From assembly GCA_021740785.1 (NCBI GenBank), contig JAIOZI010000023.1:1-64000 (forward strand): DNA of 64,000 nt, read 5' to 3'. A model generated the notes under the pieces. That model searched no databases. It saw only the letters and a program-made list of their open reading frames with translations, and was not told the DNA's origin. The position numbers and the translations under genes were made by a program. Below, one piece after another: positions 8,953 to 18,664 of the stretch (positions are counted from its first letter, which is position 1; every line of letters starts with the position of its first letter). Origin of the DNA: Melioribacteraceae bacterium (GTDB taxonomy: Bacteria; Bacteroidota; Ignavibacteria; Ignavibacteriales; Melioribacteraceae).

Positions 8953-10044
8953 ATGAACAATAGTAATCCTCTCAAAAGAATTTATGATCTGTACACAAGC
9001 GATTTAAAATATGATGAGATCGAAAGATTAATTAAGAGAGAATCCGCCGATGTTTATGAATTCTTTGCTTCCGATATTCCGAAACAGGATCAAACTAAAA
9101 ACAAATTTTTTCGTTCATTAATTTTTATCCGAAGTCTTTTCAATGCTTTTCTCCTCAAAATGAGTGCTGCAAGAAGAATTTTTTACATTGCTGCAATACT
9201 AATTTTCATCATCGGTTATATACAATCATTGGGAAGTTACATAATACTCGCGTTTATATTAATTAACTTGTTACTTGCTTTTGAACTTGCTGATAAATTG
9301 ACAGCCAAGGATGAACTTTCACTCGCACGTAAAATTCAATCAGATTTAATTCCGCAAACTTCACCGCAAAATAAATTTTATGACATTGCCGCTCATTATG
9401 AGTCTGCACACGAAGTAGGCGGCGATTATTATGATTTTATTGAACTCGACGAAGAAAAGAAAGAAGCATTCCTTGTGATTGGAGATATTTCGGGAAAGGG
9501 AATGCCTGCTGCTTTACATATGGTACGTGCTCAAGCTCTGATTCATACGCTCATCAAATATTTCAATACACCGAAAGATGTAATACTAAATCTAAAACAG
9601 AATTTTGCAAAAAGATTAAGGAAGGAATACTTTTTAACAATAATCGGAGCAAAAATTAATAATGACGAAAGTATTTCACTGTGCAGCGCCGGTCACCTGC
9701 CCCTCCTCATGTATTCTTATGAAACCGATTCATTCAATGAGATAAATCCCAAAGGAATTGGAATTGGATTGAATGATAAAGGAATATTTGAAAGCACTCT
9801 TGAGGAAATTAAAATAATGCCCGGGGAAAACGATATACTTTTCATTTATACCGATGGTGTTTCCGAATCAATGAATCGTTATAAAGAGCAGTTCGGACTT
9901 GAGAATATTAAAAATATAATTAAAAGAAATAAGCAGCTATCACCGGAGGAATTAAAAACAAAAATAAGTTCTTCAATATCTAACTTCGTTGGGGATTCAG
10001 GTATAAAGGATGATCTCACAATGATTATTATTAAAAAAAGATAA
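8953..10044 (+). CDS. SpoIIE/RsbU-family PP2C serine phosphatase, membrane-bound
   Basis: A 363-residue protein. Residues 75-112 form two close membrane helices, and about 120-363 is a PP2C-like SpoIIE phosphatase domain. Metal-binding aspartates are visible in GGDYYD (D158), GDISGKG (D178), YTDGVSES (D301) and KDDLTM (D353/D354). Such enzymes dephosphorylate a STAS-domain anti-anti-sigma factor and so free a sigma factor in partner-switching pathways. An RsbW-like kinase is encoded 1.6 kb away on the other strand, but no STAS protein is present in the window. The N-terminal 70 residues match nothing I recognise. Its stop codon directly abuts the stop of the convergent Sel1 gene. Confidence 0.88.
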   Translation: MNNSNPLKRIYDLYTSDLKYDEIERLIKRESADVYEFFASDIPKQDQTKNKFFRSLIFIRSLFNAFLLKMSAARRIFYIAAILIFIIGYIQSLGSYIILAFILINLLLAFELADKLTAKDELSLARKIQSDLIPQTSPQNKFYDIAAHYESAHEVGGDYYDFIELDEEKKEAFLVIGDISGKGMPAALHMVRAQALIHTLIKYFNTPKDVILNLKQNFAKRLRKEYFLTIIGAKINNDESISLCSAGHLPLLMYSYETDSFNEINPKGIGIGLNDKGIFESTLEEIKIMPGENDILFIYTDGVSESMNRYKEQFGLENIKNIIKRNKQLSPEELKTKISSSISNFVGDSGIKDDLTMIIIKKR

Positions 10045-11592
10045 TCATTCGTAAATTGTAAACATCTCTTTTTCGGGACGAATTGCATCATACATTTTTT
10101 TTAAGGAATTATAAGCCGCTTCATTTCCTCTGCTTGCGCTCGACTTATAATAATCAACCGCAAACCCTTTGTTTTGTTTTACTCCTTTCCCGTTTTCATA
10201 ACAATAACCCAATGCAGCTTGAGCTAATACCGACCCGCTTCCTGCCGCAAATTTTAACTCGCGAATTTCATTTTTTAATTTTTCATTTTGATCGGCAAGA
10301 ACTATAGTTGTAAATGCAATTCGTACTTTAGCTTCCGTGCTGCCTAACCTGGAAGCATTCTCCCAATATTCAAATGCTTTGTCGATATCTTTATCAACTA
10401 ATGAACCGGAATAATAACACAGCCCGGTTTCAATAATCGATAGGATGTGATTTTTCTCCACGGCACGAAGAAGAAGCTCAAATGCTTGGTCATCCGTGAT
10501 TTGGTAATCGAGACCGATTGCAGTTAAACCAGCCCAGACATACATTGCATCCGGATTACCGGCATCAATTTCATTCTTTAGAAATTTGAAAAGAGATTCG
10601 TTTTTTGTCATTTCGAATAACCTTTCCCCGGCTTTAAAGGCTCCCAACCTGTAAGCACGAACATAGCTTACCAGCGCATGAAGTAAATTCTTCTTCAATA
10701 CAATTCCTTTATCATAAATTCGCCCCTCAATTAATAATGCTTCAGGGCTCCCTGCTTCAGCCGCATATTTTATTAATTCTATTGAGCTTGTATCCTCTAC
10801 TTCATTGGAATCAACTTTTGTTATACCAAGTTGTTTTTTAAGTTCTTCCGGGTTTTCATTCATCAATTTTTCAATCTGTTTGTCCTTATCTTCATCAGTA
10901 ATTTCATCATCTGCAAAGCTAAAAAAATCAAGCTCCCATTCTTTATCATATAGTGCGCTTGAACCTTTCGCGAGTTCATTCTCCTCGAAATAGTTATTCG
11001 ATATATCTTCCGAGGATGAATCAGCCGCAATAGCCAGCCCGGATTTCTTAAGTTCTTCCAATACTTTTTCTGCCGGTTCAAAATTATTATCAGCAGCTAT
11101 TTTTACCCATTTGTAAACTTTGTTATAATTCCTGCTGACCACTAAGTTATCGGCATACATAAGTCCGTATGCAAACTGACCTTCAGGCATTCCCATCTCG
11201 GCAGCATACTTAAAGTGTTCAAATGCAAGAAACGGATTCCATTTTACACCAATTCCGTTATGAAGCAAAATTGCATAGTTGAATCTTGCCGCAGTCACAT
11301 TTTGTGCAACAGCTTTCAATATCCATTGGATAGCTTTTACGGTGTCGGGTTTGAATCCTTTACCCATTAGGTAACGAAGTCCCAGTTCATGTTGAGCAAA
11401 CGGATCGCCGTCATTCGCATCGTTTACTAAAAGATAACCTGCAACCAGCGGATAGGAAGGATACTTCGATTTAATAAACGGATGGTTATCTCTGGGCTCA
11501 ACATCATGTTTAAATGCCTGACTCTTTGTAGAATCCTGGGCATAGAATGAAAGCGCCGAAAAGAATAAAATAAGTAAAGTTAGGTACCGCAA
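10045..11592 (-). CDS. Secreted Sel1-repeat protein
   Basis: A 515-residue protein with a signal peptide (LTLLILFFSALSFYAQ) and several Sel1/TPR-like repeats, for example HELGLRYLMGKGFKPD, YAILLHNGIGVKWNP and ALGYCYENGKGVKQNKG, each with the A-x-x-x-L-G-x-x-Y pattern. A lower-complexity acidic stretch lies between repeat blocks (about 190-260). Sel1 arrays mediate protein-protein contacts; no catalytic domain is seen. The start is a TTG placed immediately after an in-frame TAA, and no ATG lies before the signal peptide, so TTG is the likely initiator. It lies between the RsbU-like and RsbW-like genes. Its stop abuts the stop of the convergent phosphatase gene with no spacer, leaving no room for a terminator. 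Confidence 0.82.
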   Translation of the reverse strand: MRYLTLLILFFSALSFYAQDSTKSQAFKHDVEPRDNHPFIKSKYPSYPLVAGYLLVNDANDGDPFAQHELGLRYLMGKGFKPDTVKAIQWILKAVAQNVTAARFNYAILLHNGIGVKWNPFLAFEHFKYAAEMGMPEGQFAYGLMYADNLVVSRNYNKVYKWVKIAADNNFEPAEKVLEELKKSGLAIAADSSSEDISNNYFEENELAKGSSALYDKEWELDFFSFADDEITDEDKDKQIEKLMNENPEELKKQLGITKVDSNEVEDTSSIELIKYAAEAGSPEALLIEGRIYDKGIVLKKNLLHALVSYVRAYRLGAFKAGERLFEMTKNESLFKFLKNEIDAGNPDAMYVWAGLTAIGLDYQITDDQAFELLLRAVEKNHILSIIETGLCYYSGSLVDKDIDKAFEYWENASRLGSTEAKVRIAFTTIVLADQNEKLKNEIRELKFAAGSGSVLAQAALGYCYENGKGVKQNKGFAVDYYKSSASRGNEAAYNSLKKMYDAIRPEKEMFTIYE

Positions 11593-11672
11593 TTAAGTTC
11601 TCTTATAAATTAAATCGATAATTAGGATGTCAAATTGAAGAGTAAATTATTATGAAGTTATACACTGGTCTG

Positions 11673-12089
11673 TTACTTTAGTTTCTTGGTCATAATGAAC
11701 GTATTAGATCCGTCAACAGAAAAATACTCGGTTTTATCCATTAATTGCTCAATAATAAAAAGTCCCATACCTCCTTCGGGTAAATTTTCTATATCGGAAG
11801 GATCAAACTCCAGTGAACGTTCTGAAAGGTCGGCTCTTGCAATTCCAGTATCTATAATATGGATATTTACTGTGCTGTCTTCATATGTAACAAGTATATC
11901 AATCTTCTTAGAAGAATCTTCTTTATAGGAATGTTTAATAACATTATTTAACGCTTCGGTGAGACAAATTTCAAACTCGTTACAATGTAAATCCGGGATG
12001 CCGTTTCCTTTACAAAACTCACGCACATCAGTACATGCATTACTGACTGATTCAAATTCACTTATTATTGAAAACATGATTTTTGGCAT
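11673..12089 (-). CDS. RsbW-like anti-sigma factor / serine kinase ATP-binding protein
   Basis: A 138-residue GHKL ATPase-fold protein of the HATPase_c_2 kind. The N box is EICLTEALNNVIKHSY, the G1 box is HIIDTG, and the G2 box is EGGMGLFIIEQLMD. There is no histidine-phosphotransfer domain, so it is an RsbW/SpoIIAB-like serine kinase or a stand-alone ATP-binding switch protein. In partner-switching such proteins bind a sigma factor or another target and phosphorylate a STAS antagonist. It lies upstream of the Sel1 gene on the same strand (80-bp gap), and an RsbU-like phosphatase is close by on the other strand. The ATG at 12089 is chosen over a TTG one codon earlier. Confidence 0.85.
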   Translation of the reverse strand: MPKIMFSIISEFESVSNACTDVREFCKGNGIPDLHCNEFEICLTEALNNVIKHSYKEDSSKKIDILVTYEDSTVNIHIIDTGIARADLSERSLEFDPSDIENLPEGGMGLFIIEQLMDKTEYFSVDGSNTFIMTKKLK

Positions 12090-12289
12090 CAACTATTTAT
12101 TACCGGTATTAAAATTCAAATAATGACTCAAAATATATATTCCATATGAAATATACAATTAGTTTAACGTTGTGCTAATAATATCTTTTCGGCTCAATGT
12201 GAAGGCTTAATTAATATTCCGAGCAAATTGAATAAAATTTTTCACCGGATTGACTCAACATTTAAAATGAAAGCCTGCAATTTAATTCT

Positions 12290-13993
12290 CTAAAAATATT
12301 TTGCCATCTTTAGAATATTGCTCTCGATATTATTTCCGAGATCAATCCTCAGCAATTTACGATTATTATCAATCAGAGCCTGCCTGTCACCCATTGCCTG
12401 CGCATTTATTAATATACCAAACGAAATTGATGAATCAACAGATCCTGCTGAATCCGGGATAGCAACATCTTCCCCACCTTTGCCGACAAGCTGAATAAAT
12501 AATCCATTGCCTGCATCACCTTTATGAAGTTGACCGGTTGAATGGAGAAATCTTGGACTGTACCCAACTGTTACAGCTAATTTATATCTCTTCTGAATTG
12601 ACGTTCTTAACTCGTGGAGTGCATTCCAAACTTTTTCACTTGGTGTGACATAAGCTTGAATCGAAACATAACTTCTACCGAAAATTTCATTCTCGCCTTT
12701 ATCGAATGAATTCAGGAAGTCGATCATTGCATCATTTGCTGTTGTAACTTCAACTTTGCCAAAAAATTTCATTCCTTCATATACTAATTCGGGAGTAAGT
12801 TCAGGTAATTTACCTTTGTCTTGATATTCAGCAACCATTTTACGCGCAACTACTTTTGCCTGTTCCACATTTGGCTGATCAAACGGTTGAACATCTAATG
12901 ACCAGCATGCAATAGCAGTAGCAATTTCCCATTTAAAAAATTCGGCGCCCAAATCATAAACATCATCCAGCACTAATTCAACAACGGGAAAACCCGCATT
13001 AACTAAGGATGATATTTTTTCATTTTTCGAGTTATCATCTTTCATATGCATATAGATAAATATGCGGTCTCTTGAATAATATTCTGGGATCAGCAATTCT
13101 TCCAAATCAACTGGTAAAATTCCTTTGCCGTCTTTTCCTGAACTTTCCGCAATTAATTGTTCAGCCCAAGCGCCGAAATTGGAAATCTTATCCGAAGTTA
13201 CCAAGGTTAACTTATCAACTCCGTGTTTGGCAAATTCACTCATCACAACTCCCAGAACAGCGCCGGTATTTTCTATTGATTCCTTTTTGGATTCCTCACT
13301 AGCCTCGAACGATTTTTCCAATAATAAATTCAGATCAACTCCAACTAAAGCTGCCGGAACCATGCCAAAAAAAGACAGGGCGGAATACCTGCCCCCAATA
13401 TTGGGATCGTTTAAAAATATTTTTCGAAAATTTAATTCACGAGCCATTGATTCCAACCCGCTCCCCGGATCGGTTATGGCGGCAAAATGATCCCCAACAT
13501 TATCACCTAAAATATTTTTAGTATATGTATAGAAATATTTCATGAACGAAATTGTTTCAACAGTTCCACCGGATTTTGTTGACACGATAAACAATGTCTT
13601 TCCCGGATTAAGTTTTTGGGTATAATTTAAAACTGCTTGCGGATCAGTACTGTCAAGTACGTGCAAATCAAGATAACCTTCCTTCACACCGAAAGTTAAT
13701 CGAATGACCTCCGGAGCCAGGCTTGAGCCGCCCATACCGAGTAGTAATGCATGTGTAAATTTTTCATTCCGTATTTCTTCAACAAAACCATTTATTTCGT
13801 TAATGGCTGCTTTAGTGGATTCAGGACTATCAAGCCAGCCGAGTCGATTGGATATTTCATCCGGATCATCCCGCCATATTGTGAAATCCTTTTTCCACAA
13901 ACGGGTTATAATTTTTTCTTCAATCAGCTTATCATATGCAGCGTTAATCTTCTCTTCAAAATTTCCTATCTGCAGCTTAAGTTCTGTTGCCAT
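12290..13993 (-). CDS. pgi: Glucose-6-phosphate isomerase
   Basis: Cytoplasmic glycolytic enzyme of 567 residues interconverting glucose-6-phosphate and fructose-6-phosphate. The sugar-phosphate-binding SIS motifs are plain: LLLGMGGSSLAPE, VSTKSGGTVET, and the family block DPNIGGRYSALSFFG. Near the C-terminus is the region around RFLHSTGQLHKG with the conserved histidine. It resembles the isomerase half of the transaldolase-isomerase fusions found in some phyla, but no transaldolase part precedes it. The ATG at 13993 has AGG at better spacing than the ATG two codons upstream (13999). It appears to be a single-gene unit, with about 200 bp of non-coding sequence on each side. Confidence 0.93.
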   Translation of the reverse strand: MATELKLQIGNFEEKINAAYDKLIEEKIITRLWKKDFTIWRDDPDEISNRLGWLDSPESTKAAINEINGFVEEIRNEKFTHALLLGMGGSSLAPEVIRLTFGVKEGYLDLHVLDSTDPQAVLNYTQKLNPGKTLFIVSTKSGGTVETISFMKYFYTYTKNILGDNVGDHFAAITDPGSGLESMARELNFRKIFLNDPNIGGRYSALSFFGMVPAALVGVDLNLLLEKSFEASEESKKESIENTGAVLGVVMSEFAKHGVDKLTLVTSDKISNFGAWAEQLIAESSGKDGKGILPVDLEELLIPEYYSRDRIFIYMHMKDDNSKNEKISSLVNAGFPVVELVLDDVYDLGAEFFKWEIATAIACWSLDVQPFDQPNVEQAKVVARKMVAEYQDKGKLPELTPELVYEGMKFFGKVEVTTANDAMIDFLNSFDKGENEIFGRSYVSIQAYVTPSEKVWNALHELRTSIQKRYKLAVTVGYSPRFLHSTGQLHKGDAGNGLFIQLVGKGGEDVAIPDSAGSVDSSISFGILINAQAMGDRQALIDNNRKLLRIDLGNNIESNILKMAKYF

Positions 13994-14192
13994 TTTCATC
14001 CTGGTATTTAATTGTAAATTACTAACTGAAATTAGCTTATTAAAACCAATATTTCAAATTGTGTAAAGAATGCCAATTCAAAACTTTTTCTTGACAACTT
14101 AGATCTTCTTCAATATTTTGAAGATATGTGGGAGAGGAAATCATCCCGAAATAAAATCATCTTTATTAAATTAACATACTACGAGGTATAAA

Positions 14193-14594
14193 ATGGAATT
14201 CCAAATAAATTTCCTGGCAGTAATCGCTGCAGCGGTTTCAAGTTTTTTAATCGGTGCTTTATGGTATTCACCTGTTTTATTCGGGAATGCCTGGATGCAG
14301 GAAAATGGGTTTAAAGATGAAGATTTAAAAAATGCTAACATGGCAAAAATTTTCGGCAGCGCATTCATTTTATCGTTCATCATTGCGTTGAATTTGGCTG
14401 CATTTCTTGGAGCTGAAAGCGATGTAATGTTCGGAGTATTTGCCGGAGCCGCAGCAGGTATAGGCTGGGTAGCCGCGTCTTTAGGAATTTTATATCTTTT
14501 TGAAAGGAAATCATTGAAACTATTTTTTATAAATGCAGGTTACCATGCCGTAACATTTACGATTATGGGAGCAATCCTGGGAGCGTGGAAATAA
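14193..14594 (+). CDS. DUF1761-family membrane protein
   Basis: A 133-residue protein with four predicted membrane helices. It opens with the family pattern NFLAVIAAAVSSFLIGALWY followed by SPVLFGNAWM, and continues with FGSAFILSFIIALNL and ends in TFTIMGAILGAWK. This matches DUF1761, a small inner-membrane family of unknown function. An ACGAGGT ribosome-binding site lies just before the ATG. It is transcribed alone and faces the SdpI-like gene, sharing a probable two-way hairpin terminator. Confidence 0.85.
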   Translation: MEFQINFLAVIAAAVSSFLIGALWYSPVLFGNAWMQENGFKDEDLKNANMAKIFGSAFILSFIIALNLAAFLGAESDVMFGVFAGAAAGIGWVAASLGILYLFERKSLKLFFINAGYHAVTFTIMGAILGAWK

Positions 14595-14604
14595 ATGGAA
14601 ATGA

Positions 14605-14635
14605 GGCTGTTTCTAAAGATAATTTAGAGGCAGCC
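14605..14635. terminator. Probable bidirectional terminator between convergent genes
   Basis: GGCTGTTTCTAAA (14605-14617) can pair with TTTAGAGGCAGCC (14623-14635), using two U-G pairs, across a GATAA loop. It sits between the DUF1761 stop and the SdpI-like stop. T-rich sequence follows on the plus side. Confidence 0.6.
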
Positions 14636-14650
14636 TTTACTTTCAATAAT

Positions 14651-15000
14651 TTATAATTTTTTAGCGTATCTGAAGATTTTAATTAATGGGGGAATTAAAA
14701 CTATTACCGGAATAAAAAGCCAAAAATAGAAGAATGAATTATTCTCATCAATATTAGTAAAAAAGGGAATCGCACCTAAAATTATAAGCACGGTTCCCCA
14801 TCTAATTAATTCTCTTGCACAGTATTCATTCAGTTTGTACCAAATCTCATCGGATTCATATGACTTTTTAATTCGAATTCCGTAAAGATCATTCATCTTT
14901 ATTTTTCTTTTCAACAGCGGAATACTCAAACCAACGTAAACAATTCCCGTAAATAAAAATAGATGACGGTAATTATACCAGCCGCAGAATTTTTCATCAT
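14651..15000 (-). pseudogene. SdpI-family membrane protein gene with a one-base frameshift
   Basis: The C-terminal 92 residues read in one frame: SIPLLKRKIKMNDLYGIRI, then DEIWYKLNEYCARELI and two membrane helices. This carries the SdpI signature (N..YGIR, W..N..A). That frame has no ATG, only a TTG at 14929 inside the first helix. In another frame an ATG at 15000 overlaps the stop of the octaheme cytochrome gene (ATGA) and starts MMKNSAAGIITVIYF, but it stops within 24 codons. Adding one T to the T5 run at 14955-14959 joins both frames into a normal first helix (ITVIYFLFTGIVYVGL) and a 116-residue SdpI protein. So this is a recent frameshift, a sequencing or assembly error, or slippage. Intact relatives are membrane proteins linked in Bacillus to SdpC toxin immunity; most homologues have no known role. 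Confidence 0.8.
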
Positions 15001-16382
15001 TTCTTGATTAATTTATTCTTTACGCGACCCCCCTTAGATAGCGGATCGCCTTTGTAACCGAGCGCTTTCCAATCCAAAAGATTTTCACCTCGTACCCCGT
15101 GACAACTGGTACATTTCAGCGATTGGTCTGCCGGTGCAACCATGTGGTTAAGCGGCCAATACATTTCGGTTTCGATAAAATCATAAGAGCCGGAGTACTC
15201 CAAATTGATTGATGCCATACCAATTTCGGAAGCTTTATTCCAATTATAAGTTTTCCAATATCCGTCCTTACCGAACAAATTTGGCACTATTAAGTAATTG
15301 TTTTCATCATCATAAATTTGTTTACCTCTCATAATTTTGAAAGGAGAAATCTTGGAATCAGATTCGCTGATATTTCCTTTGGGATTATTAAGTTTTACAA
15401 TTTCATTCGATTTTACTTTATCGCCGATTACATAAATATCCATTTTTCCATTATGCCATGTATACTCAGGTTGAAGATTCTTCTGCCATTTAAACTCACC
15501 TTTCATTTTTGAATATGTCGCTAGCCCTAAAGAATCCAATTCAGCTTCTCTATCCATTCCGGCTTTTGACCAATCCCACCATGTTTTGGTCGGTATTACT
15601 TTTGCCACATAGGGAATATGACATGTTTCACACGCAACGTGTTCGGTGTGATTGTTAAGAATACTTTTTTCATGAGGTACCGAATCATGGCAGTCGATAC
15701 ACGATATATGATTTGTATCTTCAGCCATCGATGCATGCCCGGCTCCCGCGATTTTATGTTCAGTCGTAACATGACATTCAGTACAGGAAAAATCAAAACC
15801 TCCCATGTGAATATCAACTTCCATATCAGGATCATAAAGACTGTCATCCATATCGCCATGCTTAACGCCTGTACCGCCGCCGCCGTCAAAATGACAAGTT
15901 CCGCAATTAGCGCGCCCCGGCGTTGCTACGCTTTGAGCTGCTGCAACTAAATCTACATCTTCGCCAGGCATTCCTGCTGCGGTTGGAACTTTAACATATT
16001 CCCCGGTTTGTTCGTGACAAACAAGACAATCGATATTAGCCGGATCTGAAAAATCAAACGAATCATCTTTCCAGCCGTAACCGATATGGCAGCTTGTACA
16101 TCTCGGTTCATTAGATGAAACAGCTATACAAAAATTATTAATAATATTTTTCTTACCGAGTGCAAGTAATCGTCCGTCTTCCATTTCAAATTCTTCACCT
16201 ATCCAATTCCAATGTCGAGAATCTAATACTTCTTCTCCGACTCCGTCGTGACACATCAAACAAGTTTCAGTAACTTCCTGCGGTGTTTCAAAAGGACCTT
16301 CGATTAATTCGGAATGATCTTGTGCAATAATAAAATTAAATGATCCTATCAAAAAGAACAGTAGGAATAAATCTTTAAACAT
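14997..16382 (-). CDS. Octaheme cytochrome c, tetrathionate reductase family
   Basis: A periplasmic multiheme protein of 461 residues with a signal peptide (LFLLFFLIGSFNFIIAQ). Eight CxxCH motifs begin at C41, C95, C119, C160, C200, C228, C251 and C424. The C-terminal block, with LNHMVAPADQSLKCTSCHG then LLDWKALGYKGDP, is characteristic of the octaheme tetrathionate reductase (OTR) family. OTR-type proteins reduce tetrathionate, nitrite or hydroxylamine in vitro; the physiological substrate is often uncertain. Heme attachment would need the Ccm system encoded at 1.1-4.8 kb. It is first in a two-gene unit, and its stop overlaps the SdpI-like start. It diverges from the chemoreceptor gene across a 165-bp gap. 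Confidence 0.88.
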   Translation of the reverse strand: MFKDLFLLFFLIGSFNFIIAQDHSELIEGPFETPQEVTETCLMCHDGVGEEVLDSRHWNWIGEEFEMEDGRLLALGKKNIINNFCIAVSSNEPRCTSCHIGYGWKDDSFDFSDPANIDCLVCHEQTGEYVKVPTAAGMPGEDVDLVAAAQSVATPGRANCGTCHFDGGGGTGVKHGDMDDSLYDPDMEVDIHMGGFDFSCTECHVTTEHKIAGAGHASMAEDTNHISCIDCHDSVPHEKSILNNHTEHVACETCHIPYVAKVIPTKTWWDWSKAGMDREAELDSLGLATYSKMKGEFKWQKNLQPEYTWHNGKMDIYVIGDKVKSNEIVKLNNPKGNISESDSKISPFKIMRGKQIYDDENNYLIVPNLFGKDGYWKTYNWNKASEIGMASINLEYSGSYDFIETEMYWPLNHMVAPADQSLKCTSCHGVRGENLLDWKALGYKGDPLSKGGRVKNKLIKK

Positions 16383-16547
16383 TTTCTACTCCAAAAATTA
16401 TACAGATTATTAAATCAGATATACAGATATTTTGTATTACTTTCAAGTTGCTAGATATTTTCTTTTTATTATAACTGTTTTTTCAAAGGGTGATTCAATA
16501 TTAATAAATTTTTATTATGTTTAAAGAAACAATTAATCACCTGCCAT

Positions 16548-18659
16548 ATGAATATGAGAGACATTTTAAAAAAGTCTAATATAAATCATAAATTATTTTT
16601 TTCAAGCACGCTCTTCATTATACCAATTGCGCTGCTTTTATTCTTTATGGTTTCGGAATACAACAATGATATAAATTTTACACAGAAGGAAATTGACGGT
16701 GCAAAGGTTATTGAGGATGCTCACCTTCTTGTAACTTATTTTTCGGAGCATGACAGACTGGTAAAATTAAATTCATTCGGGAATAAAGATGTATTGCCTG
16801 AATTAAACCGGATTGAATCTGTTATTGATAACAGTCTGGCTCAATTAATTGAAACTACGACAAAATTTGATACTGAACTTCAAGTTGATAACGTAACACT
16901 CAATGCTGAAAATCTGTCGGAAATAAATCCAAGTTCTATTAAGTCCTACTGGAATAGTTTAAAAACAAGCTGGCATGAATTAGACCTTTACCAGTGTAGT
17001 ATTGAGCACCAGGTATTAATTGATAGATTGAAATCATTCATAAAGAGAATAGGTGATAAATCCAATCTAATACTCGATCCGGATCTTGATTCATATTATT
17101 TAATGGATGTATCACTAATATTAATGCCCCAATCTCAGAGCAAGATGAGTGAAGCGCTTTGTTATGCACAAAGGATGTTAATTCAGAACTCTCGCACCCC
17201 GGAAGATATTCAGACACTCGGAACTTACTCTGCGATGCTGCAGGAAATTGCAGTTGATAAAATTTTAGCCAGCCTTAATACGGCAATCGGCGAAGATGAA
17301 AATTTCTACGGTATAAGTCAATCTCTTCAAACTGAAATTCCAAATTCCACCGAAGTGTATCAAAAACATTCTTCACAATTCATAAAATACTTAAATGCAT
17401 TAACTCAGACCGCCGATATAAAAATCACAAATGATGAATTCTTGGAGCTGGGACAGAATACTCTATATATGGGAGCTGATCTATGGGCTAGTTCAAATAT
17501 TGAATTAATAAAATTACTTGAGATAAGAAAATCAGATATTGTAAGCAATAGATTTTGGGCACTGTTCCTAAGTTTATCGTCACTGGTTTTGGCGCTTTTT
17601 CTTACAATAATAATTTCGATAAGAATAACCAAACCTCTTAAATTAGCGGCAGTTGTAGCGCAAAAAATTTCAAACGGAAAAGTTAAAGACGCAGCCGAAT
17701 TCCTGAACGAAAACAATATAAATAAATCTCACATACTTGACGATGGTACATTAGATGAAGTAGAAATTCTCCTTCATTCAATTTCGCAAATGACATTCAA
17801 CCTTGATTCACTTTTGACGCAAGTTAGAAAGTCGGGAATTCAAGTAACGTCGTCGACAACCATGATCAACTCATCAATTAAACAGTTGGAATCAACGGTT
17901 TCCGAACAAGCCGCTTCAACAAACGAAGTAACGAGTACAACAAACGAAATTTCTGCAACAGCCGATGACTTGGCTCAGACGATGAATAATCTTTCGAAAA
18001 TGGCAAACGAAGCTACGCAGCTTTCGATCGGCGGAATTAAAAATCTTGCTGAGATGAATATCACAATGCAGAATTTGATGAGCTCGACAAATGAAATATC
18101 GGAAAGGTTGAACTTAATTGAAAATAGCACAGCAAACATCACTAATGTTATTACCACAATAACAAAAATTGCCGACAGAACTAATTTGCTTTCGCTCAAT
18201 GCTGCAATCGAAGCGGAGAAAGCCGGAGAGTTTGGTGCCGGTTTTGCAGTTGTTGCAAAAGAAATTAAACGTCTCGCTGATCAAACCGCTATTTCAACAT
18301 TAGATATAGACAAGATGATTAACGAAGTAAAAAGTGTGGTTCAGACAGGAGTGAAAGAAGTTGAAAATTATACGAGAGAAACTAAAACAAGTTCAGAAAA
18401 AATTACGAAGATAAGCGAGGATTTTGAAACCATTATCGATCATATTAGAGATTTAACTCCTCAGTTTGTGAGCGTGAACGACAGCATGCAGCAGCAATCA
18501 ACAAGCGCACGGCAGATTACCGAGGCAATGGGTCAGCTTAATACAGCGGCTTCTCAAACGAAACAATCTCTCAACGATTTTCAAAATGTAACTCAGCAGC
18601 TGAAAGATGCAGTTGAAGGACTTCAAAAAGAAGTCTCTAATTTTTCAGTAAGCGAATAG
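16548..18659 (+). CDS. Methyl-accepting chemotaxis protein
   Basis: A 703-residue chemoreceptor. Transmembrane helix 1 is at about 17-35, a long, mostly helical periplasmic sensor spans 36-330, helix 2 is at 336-356 ([18 protein letters not shown]), then a HAMP domain and a cytoplasmic coiled coil. The highly conserved signalling tip is present ([19 protein letters not shown] and [16 protein letters not shown]). The C-terminus (NFSVSE) has no NWETF-like CheR tether. The long periplasmic region suggests a helical-bundle sensor of unknown ligand. No other che genes lie nearby. The neighbouring divergent octaheme cytochrome makes a redox-related stimulus conceivable, but nothing in the sequence shows it. 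Confidence 0.92.
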   Translation: MNMRDILKKSNINHKLFFSSTLFIIPIALLLFFMVSEYNNDINFTQKEIDGAKVIEDAHLLVTYFSEHDRLVKLNSFGNKDVLPELNRIESVIDNSLAQLIETTTKFDTELQVDNVTLNAENLSEINPSSIKSYWNSLKTSWHELDLYQCSIEHQVLIDRLKSFIKRIGDKSNLILDPDLDSYYLMDVSLILMPQSQSKMSEALCYAQRMLIQNSRTPEDIQTLGTYSAMLQEIAVDKILASLNTAIGEDENFYGISQSLQTEIPNSTEVYQKHSSQFIKYLNALTQTADIKITNDEFLELGQNTLYMGADLWASSNIELIKLLEIRKSDIVSNRFWALFLSLSSLVLALFLTIIISIRITKPLKLAAVVAQKISNGKVKDAAEFLNENNINKSHILDDGTLDEVEILLHSISQMTFNLDSLLTQVRKSGIQVTSSTTMINSSIKQLESTVSEQAASTNEVTSTTNEISATADDLAQTMNNLSKMANEATQLSIGGIKNLAEMNITMQNLMSSTNEISERLNLIENSTANITNVITTITKIADRTNLLSLNAAIEAEKAGEFGAGFAVVAKEIKRLADQTAISTLDIDKMINEVKSVVQTGVKEVENYTRETKTSSEKITKISEDFETIIDHIRDLTPQFVSVNDSMQQQSTSARQITEAMGQLNTAASQTKQSLNDFQNVTQQLKDAVEGLQKEVSNFSVSE

Positions 18660-18664
18660 TAATT

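Noticed and set aside
14651-16382. Sdp-type toxin/immunity system
   Set aside because: Only an SdpI-like (and frameshifted) gene is present; no SdpC-like toxin or SdpAB is seen.
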